64,000 nt of DNA from Demequina sediminicola (lineage in GTDB: Bacteria; Actinomycetota; Actinomycetes; Actinomycetales; Demequinaceae). The DNA lies in assembly GCF_000975055.1 (NCBI RefSeq), contig NZ_BBRB01000007.1, positions 1-64,000 of the forward strand, given 5' to 3'. Both the position numbers and the translations under genes were made by a program. This document shows, one piece after another, positions 1 to 10,475 of the stretch (its first letter is position 1; the number at the start of each line of letters is the position of its first letter). The notes beneath the pieces were generated by a model. It made no database searches and had not been told where the DNA came from. It saw only the letters and a program-made list of their open reading frames with translations.

Positions 1-3000
1 GCAGAGCCTGTGTTGGTGATCACCACGGTGTAAGTGAGGTCCTCGCCCGGCGTAGCGACGTCGGCATCGACCGTCTTGACGATGTCGAGCTGCGAAACAG
101 GCGTGGTGACTGTGCAACCAGGCTCCAGCCCTGTCGGACACGTCGATCCCGGCGGGCCTACCACCACGTTTTCGAGCGCGGCTCCCTCGTCGATCGTGTC
201 GTTGAGTTGGACTTCGTAGACGATGGTGATCGTTTCGTCGGCCGCAAGATCGCCGGACCACGTCAGTTCCGGGGCGACATATTCGGTGCCAGCAGGCACG
301 GGGTCAACCAATCCCACCCAGGTCGCGTTCGTCAAGACGTCGGTGAGGTCATCGGTGACGACCACATCGGGGTAGGCCGTTCCACCCGTGTTGTCGATAG
401 TGACGGTGTACTGCACGATGTCACCCGGCATGGCCACATCAACGTTGGCTTCCTTGGAGATGTCCAGCGCCAACACCGGAACGTTCGTGGTGCACTCACT
501 TGAGAGCGGGTCGTCGCCTTCAGAACAGTTGGCCTCGGGAGGCCCCACCACCGCGTTGTCGAGCTGCCCGTCACTGTCGACACCAGGTTCGGTGACTGTC
601 ACGGCATAGCGAATCGTGACCGTCTCGCCCACTGCGAGCGTGTCCTCCCACGTCAACGTGGAGTCTCCATCAAACACTGCATCGGCCGGATCCCTCGGCA
701 GCGATGATTCCGTCTCGACTCCAAAAGCAGTATCGAAGTCAGCATCATCCAACACCGAACTGAGATCGTCCTCAATCGCCGCGAGGGGGACGTCGTCCAC
801 ACCGTAGGCGACCTGTCCGGTGTTCTCCACAGTGATGGTGTAGATCACCTGACCGCCCACTTCGACTTGATCCGTGGGATCGGCGATCTTGGTGATTGCC
901 ATCGACTGGACGGGCACAGTGACCGTGCAGTTCGGGTCAGCAGGATCCTGTGCAGCATCACAGTTGGATTCCGGCGGACCAGCAACGGTGTTGGTCGCCA
1001 AGCCATCACCGTTGTGCGGGTCCGTGACCCTCAGTGAGTAGCGAATCGTCACCGTCTCATCGATGCCGAGAGGTCCCTCCCACGTGAGAATGGGCTGGTT
1101 GAATGTCGCCTGTGGCGCAGTCAGCGGCGTCGTCACGAGAATGCCCGTCCACACCGCGTCATCCAGAACGGCAGTCACGGTGTCTTCGACGAGCAACGGC
1201 TCTTCTTCCGTGTAGGCCACGTTACCGGTGTTGGTGATGACGACTTCATAGGTCACGAGATCACCTGCGAGCACAACGTCGTTGGGTGAACTCTTGGTGA
1301 TCGTGACAGCGCGCACCGGGGTCTCGGTGCCGCAGTTTGCGTCACTGCTGTCTTGCGCGCAGTTGGATCCAGCCGGACCTGCGACAACGTTGGCGAGGTT
1401 ACTGTCGCCGCCAGGCGGGTCGCCAACCGTCACGGTGTACTCCACCACTGTGCTCTCACCCACGAGCAAGGGACCAGCCCAGGAGAGTAGATCGGGAGGC
1501 CCCGCGGTGAACGTGGCAGTTCCGGGATCTGTCCCATCGGTGGGTGTAATGGTGATGTTGTCATCCCATGTGGCATCGTCGAGCACTCCGGTCAGGTTGT
1601 CCTCAAACGACGCAAGTTCCGTGGTTCCGTCGTAGTCGACGGCGCCCGTATTCGTGACGACCACCGTGTACTTCACGGTGGAGCCGGCCGCGACTTCGTC
1701 GCTCGGGTCCGCGGTCTTGCTCAGCTCAAGTGCACGGATGGGAACCGACGTCGTGCAGTCGGGGTTGTCTGAACCCGCTTCACAGCTTGAGCCTGGAATG
1801 GACACCACTGAGTTCTCGAGAATGTGGTCTTGGGTTGGGTCGAGGGTGTCGTCAACCTTGATGGTGTATTCGACTTCGACGATGCCCCCCGGGTCGAGCG
1901 TGTCTGTCTCCCAGTGGAGCGTGTCGCCATTCACTGTCGCGACACCTGGGTTTCCTGAGCCTGCAACCAAGGCGGTCGAGGGGCTGCCGACGAGCTCACC
2001 TTCGGCGAGTACGTCTGACAGGTCATCGTCGAAGTAGGGGTAGTCAGGAACGGTCAGGGTCACGGCACCGGTGTTTTCCACCGTAACCGTGTAGGTGACC
2101 TCGTCGCCGGCGTAGACCTCGTCGGCAGGGGTGACGGCCTTGGACACCTCCAAAGCGCCCACCAAGGTGTCCGTGGTGCACTCCTCGGGGTACTCCCCCG
2201 TATCCGGATCCGCAACACAATTGGATCCCGGCACTTGCGCGACGTTGGACATGTCCCCGTTGGAGGCGTCATCGGGTTCATCGACGATGAAGGAGAACGT
2301 GATGACGGCGACGTCGCCCTGGGCGAGCGTGCCACTCCAGGTAAGGACGTCTCCGGTGACGTCGGGCTCCGTCGCGGGGGCCCCGTTGATCGTGGCCTCG
2401 GCATTGTCCTGATAGGTCGCATCATCGACCATCTCTGCCAGGTTGTCCGTCACCGTCGCGGGATCGTACGTGACCGCACCTACGTTCTCGACGGTGATCG
2501 TGAAGAACACTTCGTCGCCAACGGTGACAATTCCCTCGGGCGTCACCTCTTTTGTTACGAGCAAACCCTCAACCGGCACCGTCGTCGAGCACAACGGATC
2601 AGCGGGGTCTGCCCCCAATGCGCAGTTGGACTCTGCGGGGCCCGTCACCACGTTGGTCAGGATGTCTTCGTCTGTTGCAGGGTCACCGTCATCGCTCGGA
2701 GGCGTGTTGATCGTCACGTCGTATCTGATCGAAACAGACTCGCCCGCCTGGAGCGGGCCCTGCCACGTCAGGCGACTCGTGACCGCACTGAAAGTCCATG
2801 ACCCCGTGTCAGCGGGGATCGAGGGAGTGACCGCGACGTTCCCAGCCCACGCGGCGTCATCCAGCACGTCAGTCATGTTGTCGACAAAGCGCGCAGGGTT
2901 TCCGTCGGTGTAGTTCACACTCCCCGGGTTCGTGAGTGTGACCTCATATGTCATGGTCTCGCCTGGCGCAACGGTGTTGGGATCACCGACGATGCTCTTC

Positions 3001-3020
3001 TCGATATCGAGCTCCGGCGC
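1..3020 (-). repeat. Tandem DUF11-type repeat array
   Basis: Seven complete and one partial in-frame repeats lie within the giant surface protein. Each unit has a 'YTVTVxNTG' strand, a 'DDLSDVLDDA' segment, an 'LTWxGxLxxGETVTI' strand and a closing Cys-x-x-Cys-like 'SNC...C-T-x-x-V-P-V' element. The closing Cys codons fall near 115, 490, 920, 1330, 1750, 2177 and 2588, giving periods of about 380-430 bp. Unit lengths differ and the DNA repeats are diverged, so the array looks old rather than a recent expansion. Confidence 0.85.
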
Positions 3021-6000
3021 TGCAGTCACTACGGCATAATCCTCAACTTCACCACCCATGACTGCGCCGGTAGGTTGAGCATCGGCCACCTCACCGGGCA
3101 TGAGCCGCACACGTCCGTAGGTATCGAAGACCTCTACCTGAGCGGGGAATGTCACATCGATGATGCCTCGGAAGTTAGCGTTCACCGGGAGCAATCTCAC
3201 TTCGCCGGCGTCGGCAAAATCCCCGTCAGCGTTGAAGTCGATCCACGCAGCCAATGTTGCGGGCTCGTCCGTGTCGTTGGTCACGGCTACCGGCACGACG
3301 ATGATCTCGCCGGTTTCCAGCACCACGGTTCCCTGGACACCATCTTCGTCATCAGCCGCCGGACCTGCGATATCGTCACCATCGGCACCTGCGCTTGGGA
3401 CACCATCCGTTTCTGTGTCGAGGCCACCTTCAAAGCCCAGCATCAACGGTGCATAGCCGGCGTTGGAGTCATAGTCGACAATGCCGTGGCGTGCGCCATC
3501 CGCGTTCAGTTCGGTGCCGTACTGATCCGGCAAGTCTCCAAAGTCGATCGGGAGCGGTGCCGTCGCGCAGCGGGCGCCGTCGAGCGCACCGGTCGCGCCG
3601 CCGTAAGCGAAGAAGTCGGCACTGCCATCCCCGGATGCGACTCGCCACAGGAGCCCGGTGCCCTCGTGATGGGCGTAGATGTAGCCATCGGGGTCAGCGA
3701 AGATCGCGGGGAACTCACCGCCCGTCGTCTCCGTGCCGTCGGGGGCCGTCAACGCGCCAAGGTCCGCGACCAGCGAGAAGGTACCTGCGGCGGCGTCAAA
3801 CTCCACCACGGACCACTCATCGGTGGTGCCGTCCGACGCTCCCACGGAGTACAGCAAGGGGGCACCGCCGCTTCCGCCAGCCACCGCCCAGTCGCCGATG
3901 CTCTCAGCATCCGTCAGGTCTGCGGTGCCGCTGGTGAGTACCTCAAGGAAGGTGCTCGACGCTCCGTCGAGGTCCACCTGGGCCCACTCCACAGGGTCCG
4001 AAGAACCTCGGGCGAGCCACAACTGACCCGATTCATCAATGTCGCCCGCCGTCCATTCTCCCGTGAGCGCCACCGCCGTTCCCGATTCAACGGGCACTCC
4101 CAATGACTGGACAGTGCCATCAGCGCCCACGCGCACTACCTCGGTGTCGCCATCACTGTTGACAGTGGTGCCGTAGATGTAGTCGTCGAGAGGGTGGTAC
4201 CCCAACGCATTGACTTCGTCTGGGAACACGTCGGCAGCAATCTCTGTCTGTTCGCCGGTCACCATCTGCAGTGCGTTGAGTGCTACTGGCCCCGCGCCCA
4301 CAGTCATGTAACCGTCGGCACTGCATTCGAATGGGAATGGCGGCACAGCAATGATGCGATGGTCTTCGACCTCACCGCCTGCGGCCGGCCCGGTGGGCTG
4401 CGGATCTGCCCACGTCCCTGGCACAACGCGCAGGCGCACATAGGTCGAAGCGTCAAAGGTCGTGGCAGCGTCGAATGTCAGGATCGTCGTGCTCTCCCCC
4501 GCATTGGCCGGAACTGTTCCTGTCGCCAGCTCATCTGCCGCGAAAACACCATTGCCGTTGAGGTCCACCCAGCCGGCAACCGTCGCCACATCGTCAGAGT
4601 TGTTGGTCACGTCAACGGTCAATGAGACCGCGGAGCCCATCTCGAATGTCGTGCCCTGAGGCAGGCCCGTCTCGTCGGCATCGGCCGTATTGTCGTCACC
4701 GCGAGCGCCCATATCAGGCTGACCGTCGAACTCACTGTCGGCTGCACCGGGGGCACCAGGTGAACCAAGGAACACGTCCGGGATTTCCGCACCGTCCGGC
4801 TCGATCAGGCTGTGCCGAGCGCCATCGACGCTCAACGTGGTGCCGTAAGAATTCGGTGCGTCGCCGAAGTCGACGGGGATAGACGTCAGCGGACATCCGA
4901 CCTCGTCGATAGCCTCCGGAGCAGGGCCATACGAGTAAAAGTCAGTGGCACCCGACGCCACTTCGATTCTCCAGATCTGACCGGTGTCATTGCTGGTGAT
5001 GTAGGCGAAGCCGTTCTCGTCAATCATGACGCCACCAATGGTGGGATCAGGGTTTCCTCCAGTGATCGACGTGCCATCGGGGGCAGTCAGGAGCCCCAGG
5101 AGGCTCGTGACCTCGAAGGTCTCGGAGTTGAGATCGAACGTCAGAAGGACCCATGTGCCACCCGTGGTGTAGCCCACTGTCACCATGGAATCCAGCACCG
5201 GATCATATGCCCAGTCCAGCGCGAGCGACTCCACATTCGCAGGCCACGCCGCCGTACCGGCGGAGTCCACCGCCAAAAAGTCAGGTTGACCCGTGGTGAC
5301 GTTGATCTTGGCCCATGTCAACGGGTCCGTGGCTCCCGTGGCTACCACCAGGTGATCATCGTTATCGAAATCTCCGAGCGTCCAACCGTCAAGTGGCACG
5401 GGGGTCGCCGTGGAGTTGGTGACTTCACCCAATGTCAGGTGATCACCCTCACCGGTAGCGAGCACCAGCGTCGGCCCCGTGTCTGTTCCAGCACTCAGGC
5501 CATACACGTAGCCCGTATTGGTGTTGTAGCCCGCAGCATCGAGGGTGACGATGTCCTCGGCGAGCAGTTCACTCTCTCCAGTCACCAGGTTGAGACGGTA
5601 CGCGTCCACCGGGTCTCCATTGATGAGCACGGGGCCCGGCTGACACTCCACCGGAGAAGGGATGACCTGGGTTCGCCAGTCCTCAACCTCACCGGTCGAC
5701 ACGCCACTACCGCCAGCAGCGGTGTCGGTGGGCATGTTCTCTTCGCCTTCATACGACACGCGCAAGCGCATGAAGGTAGGCCCATAGGCCACGTCCGGGG
5801 CGTTCGGGAAACTCAGCGTCACCGTTCCCGTCGACGTCCCAGCATTGGCCACACCGCGCTCGTCCTCATCAAAGGTTCCAGACTGGTCAAAGTCGACCCA
5901 GCCCACCAAGGTGGCAGCCTCACCGCCATTGTTCGTGACGGGTACCTGGACCGTGGACCCACTATCCCCGTGGACGATGACTGGCTCACCCGTGAAGGCA

Positions 6001-8420
6001 TCGTCATTGTCCGCGTCAGCGAGGGCTGAGGGTTGTGCTTCGTTCTCGCGGGACACCGACCCGCCGAGCATGACGAGCGGCTGGTCGAGGTCGTTAGTAA
6101 CGATCTCGTGGAATGGCCCACCGTCAGCGAGGAACGTTCCGTACGACTCAGGCGCGTCACCAAAATCCACACTGACGGGCGCGCTCGCACACCGAGCTCC
6201 ATCGTTTCCCGACGAGGACGGTCCGAACGCGAAGAAGTCATAGTCCGAGGGGTCGGTGACATTGATGCGCCAAATGTGGCCAGAACCATTGGCGGAGGCG
6301 TAGAGGAAGCCATCAGCATCCATGTACGTCGCACCGAAGGTGTTGTAGTTGGCGTTGACTCCCGGGCTGGCGGGATTCCGCTGGGTAGCACTCCCATCCG
6401 AGGCGATCAAGCGACCCAGAGACTGCACCACCTGGGTAGCGTTTCCCGCGCCCGGGTCCAAGCTGAAGAGGGATGCATCCAAGTATGCAGAAGAGTTGGA
6501 ATTGGTGTTCCAGCCCACCGAATAGAGCTTGCCGTCGGCCGGGTTGTATGACCAGTCCGCGCCGATGTTGTAGTTGGCGTTGCTAAAGTTTGCGCCGCCG
6601 CTGCCCACGACCTTCATAAAGTCGGGAGAGTCTGCGTTGACGTCGATGGCCGCCCAACGCCAGTTCCCGTTGTTGTCAGCACCGCGCGCATAGTAGATTC
6701 CGCCCGGCGTGACGTCGCCCACGTTGAAGGCGTTCGGGAAGTTGCCCCCGCTATAGGGCGAATCACTCCAGTCGGGTTCACCGAGGTCAATCACTTCTGA
6801 GTAGTCAGGCGAGATGGCATAGATCCTTGGCGTGCTACTGATCGTCGAATCGGCGACGCCATAGTAGTAGCCGTCTGCTTCGTTGTACCCGACAGCGTTC
6901 GTGGTGAAGTCACCAGGCAAGGGCCCTTGGTCTACGTAATCTCCGGTCACCAAGCTGATCTCGTTGGCGTGCGTGATATTGCCGGCACCAAACTGCCACA
7001 ACGTGGCAGTGGTGGGGCATACATCGCCCTCGGAGTACAGAATGTCTGCGTCGTCGGGGGATGTCAGCCCGGTCACCGAAACGTCGGTGGCAACGTTGGT
7101 GTACTCACCGGGCGCGGTCGCGACCACATTGATGGAGAGCGTGCACGACTCTAGCGAGTCCCCTGACAGGTCTCCCGTTCCCGAAATGGACGTTCCGGTA
7201 CCCGTGATCGATCCGTTGGTGCAGGTCGTCAGCGGGTCAGGCGTACTCGATACCTCCAGGCCCGGAGGCAGCGTGTCATCAAAAGACCAGCCGGTTTTGG
7301 GACCCGAGGCTGTCGCAGAATCCCCCACCATGTGTGTGTTGGTCACGGTGAAAGTGACTCGACTCTGTTGTCCGGCTACGTGCACGCCCGGAAGGAATTC
7401 CTTGTCCAACTGAGGCGTGGTGTCAACGATGACAGGGTTGTCGACGAGGGACCTCAGGTTAGGCGGCGTTTGAACTGACAGCGTGTACTGCAGAGGAGAC
7501 CCATCGCTGAGAATCTCCACAGGGGCCACCTGCGTGGAGGCGCGGGTCATGCGGTTGAAATTGCTGTTTCCCGCTTGAATGCCGTAGTCGTAAGCACAAG
7601 AGTTGGGAGCCCCAGGTTCTCCAAGCGCCGGGAAAAGCAGAGTGGACCCGGAGTCTTGGGTGAGTTCGATCTGAGGAACCAAGGACACAGGATTGTTGGC
7701 CTGACACGTCGCAGTAGCCACATCGATGGTGGCCATATATGAGTGGCCCGCAATGGTCGGAATGTTCTGGGCAGTATCGAACAGCACTCCCTCGGCTGCA
7801 CCGTTGGTGTTGAACAAGCTCAACGCATAGTTCGTGGCTTCGTTGTTTCCAGCGAGCTCGGGGGGCTGGCCGTTGTAGGGATAGTTGTTGTCCAGTTGCC
7901 ACCGGCCTGCAATGTTGGACGCGAAGACGGCAACGGTCCAGTTGGCGTTGCTATCGCAGTCGAGGGTCAAGTCCCCGCCTTGCCGGGTGAGATTGTTGGA
8001 TGAGAGGGTTGCGTTCCCGTTGCCTCGCACCAGCAAACCGTTGCAATAGGCACCATCCGTAAAGTCGGGGTCGGAAGTGTAGGTGTCGCCACCCGGGGAG
8101 AAGTAACCCGGTTGGGCCACCTCGTCGCCCGTCACTGGCACCAGCGTGTTCACGAATGCTGTGGAGTTCTCGGTGGCAATGTTCTGAAAGTCCTCGTACC
8201 ACGCCACGGTCGGGGCTTGCATGACACCCGGGGTGCCCGGTGCACCCACCGCTGGCGCTGCCTGCACCGCTGCCACCGCCACCGCAGCGACGGGCGCTAC
8301 GGCAAAGACGAGCGCGCCACTCACCAGTTTGTGGCGCCAAGTCCGGCGCCACCAACGAGGGCGCAAAGCGCGCTCGCCCGGCATTGAAGGAACATAGGTG
8401 ATCAGCGAACTCGCGTGCAT
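1..8420 (-). CDS. Giant secreted multi-repeat surface protein (C-terminus outside window)
   Basis: The frame is open from an ATG at 8420 to the left edge (about 2,806 codons), so the stop lies outside. The start is set by a strong GGGGGAGG ribosome site at 8430-8437. The N-terminus has Arg/Trp-rich positive residues and then an Ala/Val-rich hydrophobic stretch, a Sec-type signal peptide. A DUF11-like domain lies near residues 325-445. Three tandem modules follow (about 467-1800), each a DUF6923-like segment ending in a GEVED domain with the hallmark GEVEDW, GEVEDH or GEVEDY. After them come seven full DUF11/DUF7927-type beta-sandwich repeats of about 125-145 residues. These folds are typical of actinobacterial extracellular stalks or adhesins. 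Anchoring cannot be judged because the C-terminus is missing. It is divergent from dipZ. Family placement is firm; the adhesion role is inference. Confidence 0.9.
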   Translation of the reverse strand, partial: MHASSLITYVPSMPGERALRPRWWRRTWRHKLVSGALVFAVAPVAAVAVAAVQAAPAVGAPGTPGVMQAPTVAWYEDFQNIATENSTAFVNTLVPVTGDEVAQPGYFSPGGDTYTSDPDFTDGAYCNGLLVRGNGNATLSSNNLTRQGGDLTLDCDSNANWTVAVFASNIAGRWQLDNNYPYNGQPPELAGNNEATNYALSLFNTNGAAEGVLFDTAQNIPTIAGHSYMATIDVATATCQANNPVSLVPQIELTQDSGSTLLFPALGEPGAPNSCAYDYGIQAGNSNFNRMTRASTQVAPVEILSDGSPLQYTLSVQTPPNLRSLVDNPVIVDTTPQLDKEFLPGVHVAGQQSRVTFTVTNTHMVGDSATASGPKTGWSFDDTLPPGLEVSSTPDPLTTCTNGSITGTGTSISGTGDLSGDSLESCTLSINVVATAPGEYTNVATDVSVTGLTSPDDADILYSEGDVCPTTATLWQFGAGNITHANEISLVTGDYVDQGPLPGDFTTNAVGYNEADGYYYGVADSTISSTPRIYAISPDYSEVIDLGEPDWSDSPYSGGNFPNAFNVGDVTPGGIYYARGADNNGNWRWAAIDVNADSPDFMKVVGSGGANFSNANYNIGADWSYNPADGKLYSVGWNTNSNSSAYLDASLFSLDPGAGNATQVVQSLGRLIASDGSATQRNPASPGVNANYNTFGATYMDADGFLYASANGSGHIWRINVTDPSDYDFFAFGPSSSGNDGARCASAPVSVDFGDAPESYGTFLADGGPFHEIVTNDLDQPLVMLGGSVSRENEAQPSALADADNDDAFTGEPVIVHGDSGSTVQVPVTNNGGEAATLVGWVDFDQSGTFDEDERGVANAGTSTGTVTLSFPNAPDVAYGPTFMRLRVSYEGEENMPTDTAAGGSGVSTGEVEDWRTQVIPSPVECQPGPVLINGDPVDAYRLNLVTGESELLAEDIVTLDAAGYNTNTGYVYGLSAGTDTGPTLVLATGEGDHLTLGEVTNSTATPVPLDGWTLGDFDNDDHLVVATGATDPLTWAKINVTTGQPDFLAVDSAGTAAWPANVESLALDWAYDPVLDSMVTVGYTTGGTWVLLTFDLNSETFEVTSLLGLLTAPDGTSITGGNPDPTIGGVMIDENGFAYITSNDTGQIWRIEVASGATDFYSYGPAPEAIDEVGCPLTSIPVDFGDAPNSYGTTLSVDGARHSLIEPDGAEIPDVFLGSPGAPGAADSEFDGQPDMGARGDDNTADADETGLPQGTTFEMGSAVSLTVDVTNNSDDVATVAGWVDLNGNGVFAADELATGTVPANAGESTTILTFDAATTFDASTYVRLRVVPGTWADPQPTGPAAGGEVEDHRIIAVPPFPFECSADGYMTVGAGPVALNALQMVTGEQTEIAADVFPDEVNALGYHPLDDYIYGTTVNSDGDTEVVRVGADGTVQSLGVPVESGTAVALTGEWTAGDIDESGQLWLARGSSDPVEWAQVDLDGASSTFLEVLTSGTADLTDAESIGDWAVAGGSGGAPLLYSVGASDGTTDEWSVVEFDAAAGTFSLVADLGALTAPDGTETTGGEFPAIFADPDGYIYAHHEGTGLLWRVASGDGSADFFAYGGATGALDGARCATAPLPIDFGDLPDQYGTELNADGARHGIVDYDSNAGYAPLMLGFEGGLDTETDGVPSAGADGDDIAGPAADDEDGVQGTVVLETGEIIVVPVAVTNDTDEPATLAAWIDFNADGDFADAGEVRLLPVNANFRGIIDVTFPAQVEVFDTYGRVRLMPGEVADAQPTGAVMGGEVEDYAVVTAAPELDIEKSIVGDPNTVAPGETMTYEVTLTNPGSVNYTDGNPARFVDNMTDVLDDAAWAGNVAVTPSIPADTGSWTFSAVTSRLTWQGPLQAGESVSIRYDVTINTPPSDDGDPATDEDILTNVVTGPAESNCALGADPADPLCSTTVPVEGLLVTKEVTPEGIVTVGDEVFFTITVENVGAVTYDPATVTDNLAEMVDDATYQDNAEATINGAPATEPDVTGDVLTWSGTLAQGDVAVITFSFIVDEPDDASNGDMSNVAQVPGSNCVADPDTGEYPEECTTDTLVGALEVSKAVTPADEVYAGDEVTYTVTVENTGAVTLTVPDYPYFDDDLSDVLAEGELVGSPSTALVAGSGNPGVATVNGDTLHWETDTLDPGGIVEVEYTIKVDDTLDPTQDHILENSVVSIPGSSCEAGSDNPDCTTSVPIRALELSKTADPSDEVAAGSTVKYTVVVTNTGAVDYDGTTELASFEDNLTGVLDDATWDDNITITPTDGTDPGTATFTAGPPDLLSWAGPLLVGESTVVEYTVTVGDPPGGDSNLANVVAGPAGSNCAQDSSDANCGTETPVRAVTITKSSPNDVVLAGDLVTYEVVITNTGNVAYTEEEPLLVEDTVTAVLDDAVWTGILVTTPLTAPQATFNQPILTWEGPLGIDETVTIRYSLRVTDPHNGDGLATNTVAGPPESNCDAAQDPADPNCTVTVPVQSMAITKIADPTDQVEVGGQVIYTITVENTGQVAYGVDDVPLAAIEDDLSSVLDDADFDTAFGVETESSLPRDPADAVFDGDSTLTWEDTLAVGETVTIRYAVTVTEPGVDSDGQLDNAVVGPPEANCSEGDDPLSSECTTNVPVLALDISKEANVDVAMPGDIVQYTVTIDNTGGTAYPDVVVTDDLTDVLTNATWVGLVDPVPAGTEYVAPELTWSGDLAADETITIVYEVQLNDTIDEGAALENVVVGPPGSTCPTGLEPGCTVTTPVSQLDIVKTVDADVATPGEDLTYTVVITNTGS
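3020..7020 (-). repeat. Three tandem DUF6923-GEVED modules
   Basis: Three modules of about 1.3 kb each (roughly 7020-5670, 5660-4340 and 4330-3020) encode the same domain order. The first part is a propeller-like DUF6923 segment with 'GYxxxxxxYYG', 'YSVGW' and 'DADGFLYA'-type strands. The second is a GEVED domain opening with 'DFGDAP(D/E/N)SYGT' and closing with 'GEVED'. The modules are clearly paralogous but diverged at protein level. Confidence 0.8.
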
Positions 8421-8668
8421 CCGACAATGCCTCCCCCGACGCGTCACTGCGCCCATTGGGTCATGCCTAGAGCGTCATTGCTCCGATTGCAGCCACGCCA
8501 CAATGTGACTGCAGACTGTCCCTGTCATCTAATCCGATGATTTCTCATGCCGCAACAGGAACATCACGACTGCATTATCGGCATTTCTCCTGGTGGACTT
8601 AATTGCACCAAGCAGCGCGGGCCGACACTGAGACCCAACCGCAGTTGCGAGGCTTCCGAACTCTAGGC
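8421..8668. promoter_or_regulatory. Divergent intergenic region between the surface protein and dipZ
   Basis: About 250 bp separates two divergent genes and must hold both promoters. The only clear element is the GGGGGAGG ribosome site of the minus-strand gene at 8430-8437. I see no SigK-like CCATCC...CCGAAT pair here, unlike upstream of the second lipoprotein. No small gene could be supported in it. Confidence 0.5.
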
Positions 8669-10357
8669 ATGATCACGCTCACTTTGGTTGGACTCGTGTC
8701 CGGCATTATCACTGCCATCAGCCCGTGCGTTTTGCCGGTGCTGCCCGCCATTCTCACCAGTTCAGTGCAGGACGGAGCCACCTCGAAGCGTCGCCCCGTT
8801 GCGGTGGTCGCTGGCCTGGTGACAAGCTTTGCGTTCTTCACGCTCTTGGGCGGACTTCTGCTCTCAACCCTGGGACTACCAGACGCTTTGCTTCGGTGGA
8901 CCGGAATCATCGTGTTGGCGATCGTGGGTCTAGGGTTGGCGATCCCGCCGCTGGGTGAACTGCTGCAGCGCCCCTTTGAACGCATCCGCCCCGTCAAGAT
9001 GGACCGCGATGGCAATGGGTTCGTGATGGGCATGGCCCTTGGCCTGGTGTTCGTCCCCTGTGCTGGACCCATCCTCGCCTCGATTACTGTGCTGGCCGCC
9101 ACCAACGGATTCTCGTGGGGGTTGGTGGCGCTGACGCTGGCATTCTCGGTGGGCATCGCCATTCCGTTGCTGGCTTTCGGGCTGGCAGGCCAGGCCATGG
9201 GTTCGCGCATCTCTTTTGTCCGCGAGCGCCTTGAAGCGATCCGCATCGGTTCCGGTGTGATCTTGGTGCTGACGGCCGTGGTGATTGCCACCAACGTGGC
9301 AGAGCCGTTGCAACGCTGGGTGCCCGGTGTGCTTGCCAGTGCTCAAGAATCCATTGAGAACAATGAGTCCGTCCGCGAGGAACTTGATGACCTCACTGGA
9401 CGCGAGGATCAGACCGCAGCGGTGGGGGCGATGACCTTTGACGAGTGCGAAGCGGCGGGCGGAGATGTCTTGCGCAATTGTGGTCCCGCTCGTGATCTCC
9501 CTGGAATCCAGGAGTGGCTGAATACTGACGACGGTCAAGCCTTGGACTTGGAGAACCTCGATGGTCCGGTGCTGATCGATTTTTGGACGTATTCCTGCAT
9601 CAATTGTCAGCGTACATTCCCTTACATCACGGCATGGGATGACAAGTATCGCGATGAGGGCCTGACCATCATTGGTGTGCATTCTCCGGAATTTGCCTTT
9701 GAAAAGGACGTGTCGAATGTCACCGATGCAGCGGAACGCTACGGAATTGAATACCCGATTGCCATCGACAACGACTTTGAGACGTGGCGCGAATGGGATC
9801 AGCGTTTCTGGCCTGCTCACTACCTGGTGGACCAGAGCGGCACCGTGGTGCAGGTCCACTACGGCGAAGGTGCGTATGAGGACACTGAGCTCCTCATTCA
9901 GGAACTTTTGGACACGGACACCGAAGACACAGTGGACGCCGATGCAGGCAACCACACCTCCGGACGCACACATGAGACCTATGTGGGTTACGGCCGCCTC
10001 GAGTACGCGGAGAATGGCGACCAACTCGTCGAGGATGAGCCTGTGACGTTCACTTACGACGGCACGCCTGGAGAGGACATGTTCGCCTATCACGGTGAAT
10101 GGACTCTGACGGATGAGTACGGCCTGACCGGGGACGATGCGTCACTCACCCTGAACTACTACGCGGCCGATGTGCACCTGGTCATGGCTGGCGAAGGCAC
10201 AGTCACGGTGACATCCGAGAACACAGGCGAGGTCACGGAAGTGACAGTTGATGGCACAGCGGATCGATACGACCTGGTGCTGGGTGAGCCCACGGACGAC
10301 GTAATTACGATCGAGTTCTCGCCAGGCATCGAGGTCTATGCCTTCACGTTTGGGTAA
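8669..10357 (+). CDS. dipZ: DipZ-type CcdA-thioredoxin fusion (cytochrome c biogenesis/disulfide reductase)
   Basis: This is a membrane electron-transfer protein expected to pass reducing power from the cytoplasm to extracytoplasmic proteins. Residues about 1-215 form the CcdA/DsbD-like membrane domain with the paired Cys motifs 'SPCVLPV' and 'VPCAGPI'. A thioredoxin/TlpA-like domain follows, with its active site in 'YSCINCQRTF' near residue 308. A C-terminal beta-rich domain of the DipZ type comes last. The length of 562 aa fits the family. The ATG at 8669 directly precedes the first membrane segment; a TTG at 8603 in the same frame would add 22 polar residues and is less likely. In mycobacteria dipZ lies in the SigK regulon beside mpt70/mpt83, and here it precedes small lipoproteins and a SigK-like sigma gene. 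Confidence 0.9.
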   Translation: MITLTLVGLVSGIITAISPCVLPVLPAILTSSVQDGATSKRRPVAVVAGLVTSFAFFTLLGGLLLSTLGLPDALLRWTGIIVLAIVGLGLAIPPLGELLQRPFERIRPVKMDRDGNGFVMGMALGLVFVPCAGPILASITVLAATNGFSWGLVALTLAFSVGIAIPLLAFGLAGQAMGSRISFVRERLEAIRIGSGVILVLTAVVIATNVAEPLQRWVPGVLASAQESIENNESVREELDDLTGREDQTAAVGAMTFDECEAAGGDVLRNCGPARDLPGIQEWLNTDDGQALDLENLDGPVLIDFWTYSCINCQRTFPYITAWDDKYRDEGLTIIGVHSPEFAFEKDVSNVTDAAERYGIEYPIAIDNDFETWREWDQRFWPAHYLVDQSGTVVQVHYGEGAYEDTELLIQELLDTDTEDTVDADAGNHTSGRTHETYVGYGRLEYAENGDQLVEDEPVTFTYDGTPGEDMFAYHGEWTLTDEYGLTGDDASLTLNYYAADVHLVMAGEGTVTVTSENTGEVTEVTVDGTADRYDLVLGEPTDDVITIEFSPGIEVYAFTFG

Positions 10358-10424
10358 AGGGCTTGGGTAAAGTTTTGCCCGCCTCCGGTGGCACAAAGGG
10401 ATATTTCGGGTGTGAATAGTAGAG

Positions 10425-10443
10425 GCGGGTCAGGGTGACCCGC
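10425..10443 (+). promoter_or_regulatory. Short perfect hairpin upstream of the first lipoprotein
   Basis: GCGGGTCA (10425-10432) and TGACCCGC (10436-10443) form a perfect 8-bp stem with a GGG loop between dipZ and the first lipoprotein. There is no T-run, so it may be a weak terminator of dipZ, a 5'-UTR structure or an operator. The AGGAGGT ribosome site follows at about 10462. Confidence 0.45.
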
Positions 10444-10475
10444 CGTATTCCAACAGTCCCCAGGAGGTATCCACC

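Noticed and set aside
3075..6029. Long plus-strand open frames (for example 343 and 405 codons) opposite the surface protein
   Set aside because: They are antisense shadows created by GC-rich codon use. They show no recognisable domain, while the minus strand reads as GEVED and DUF6923 modules without interruption.
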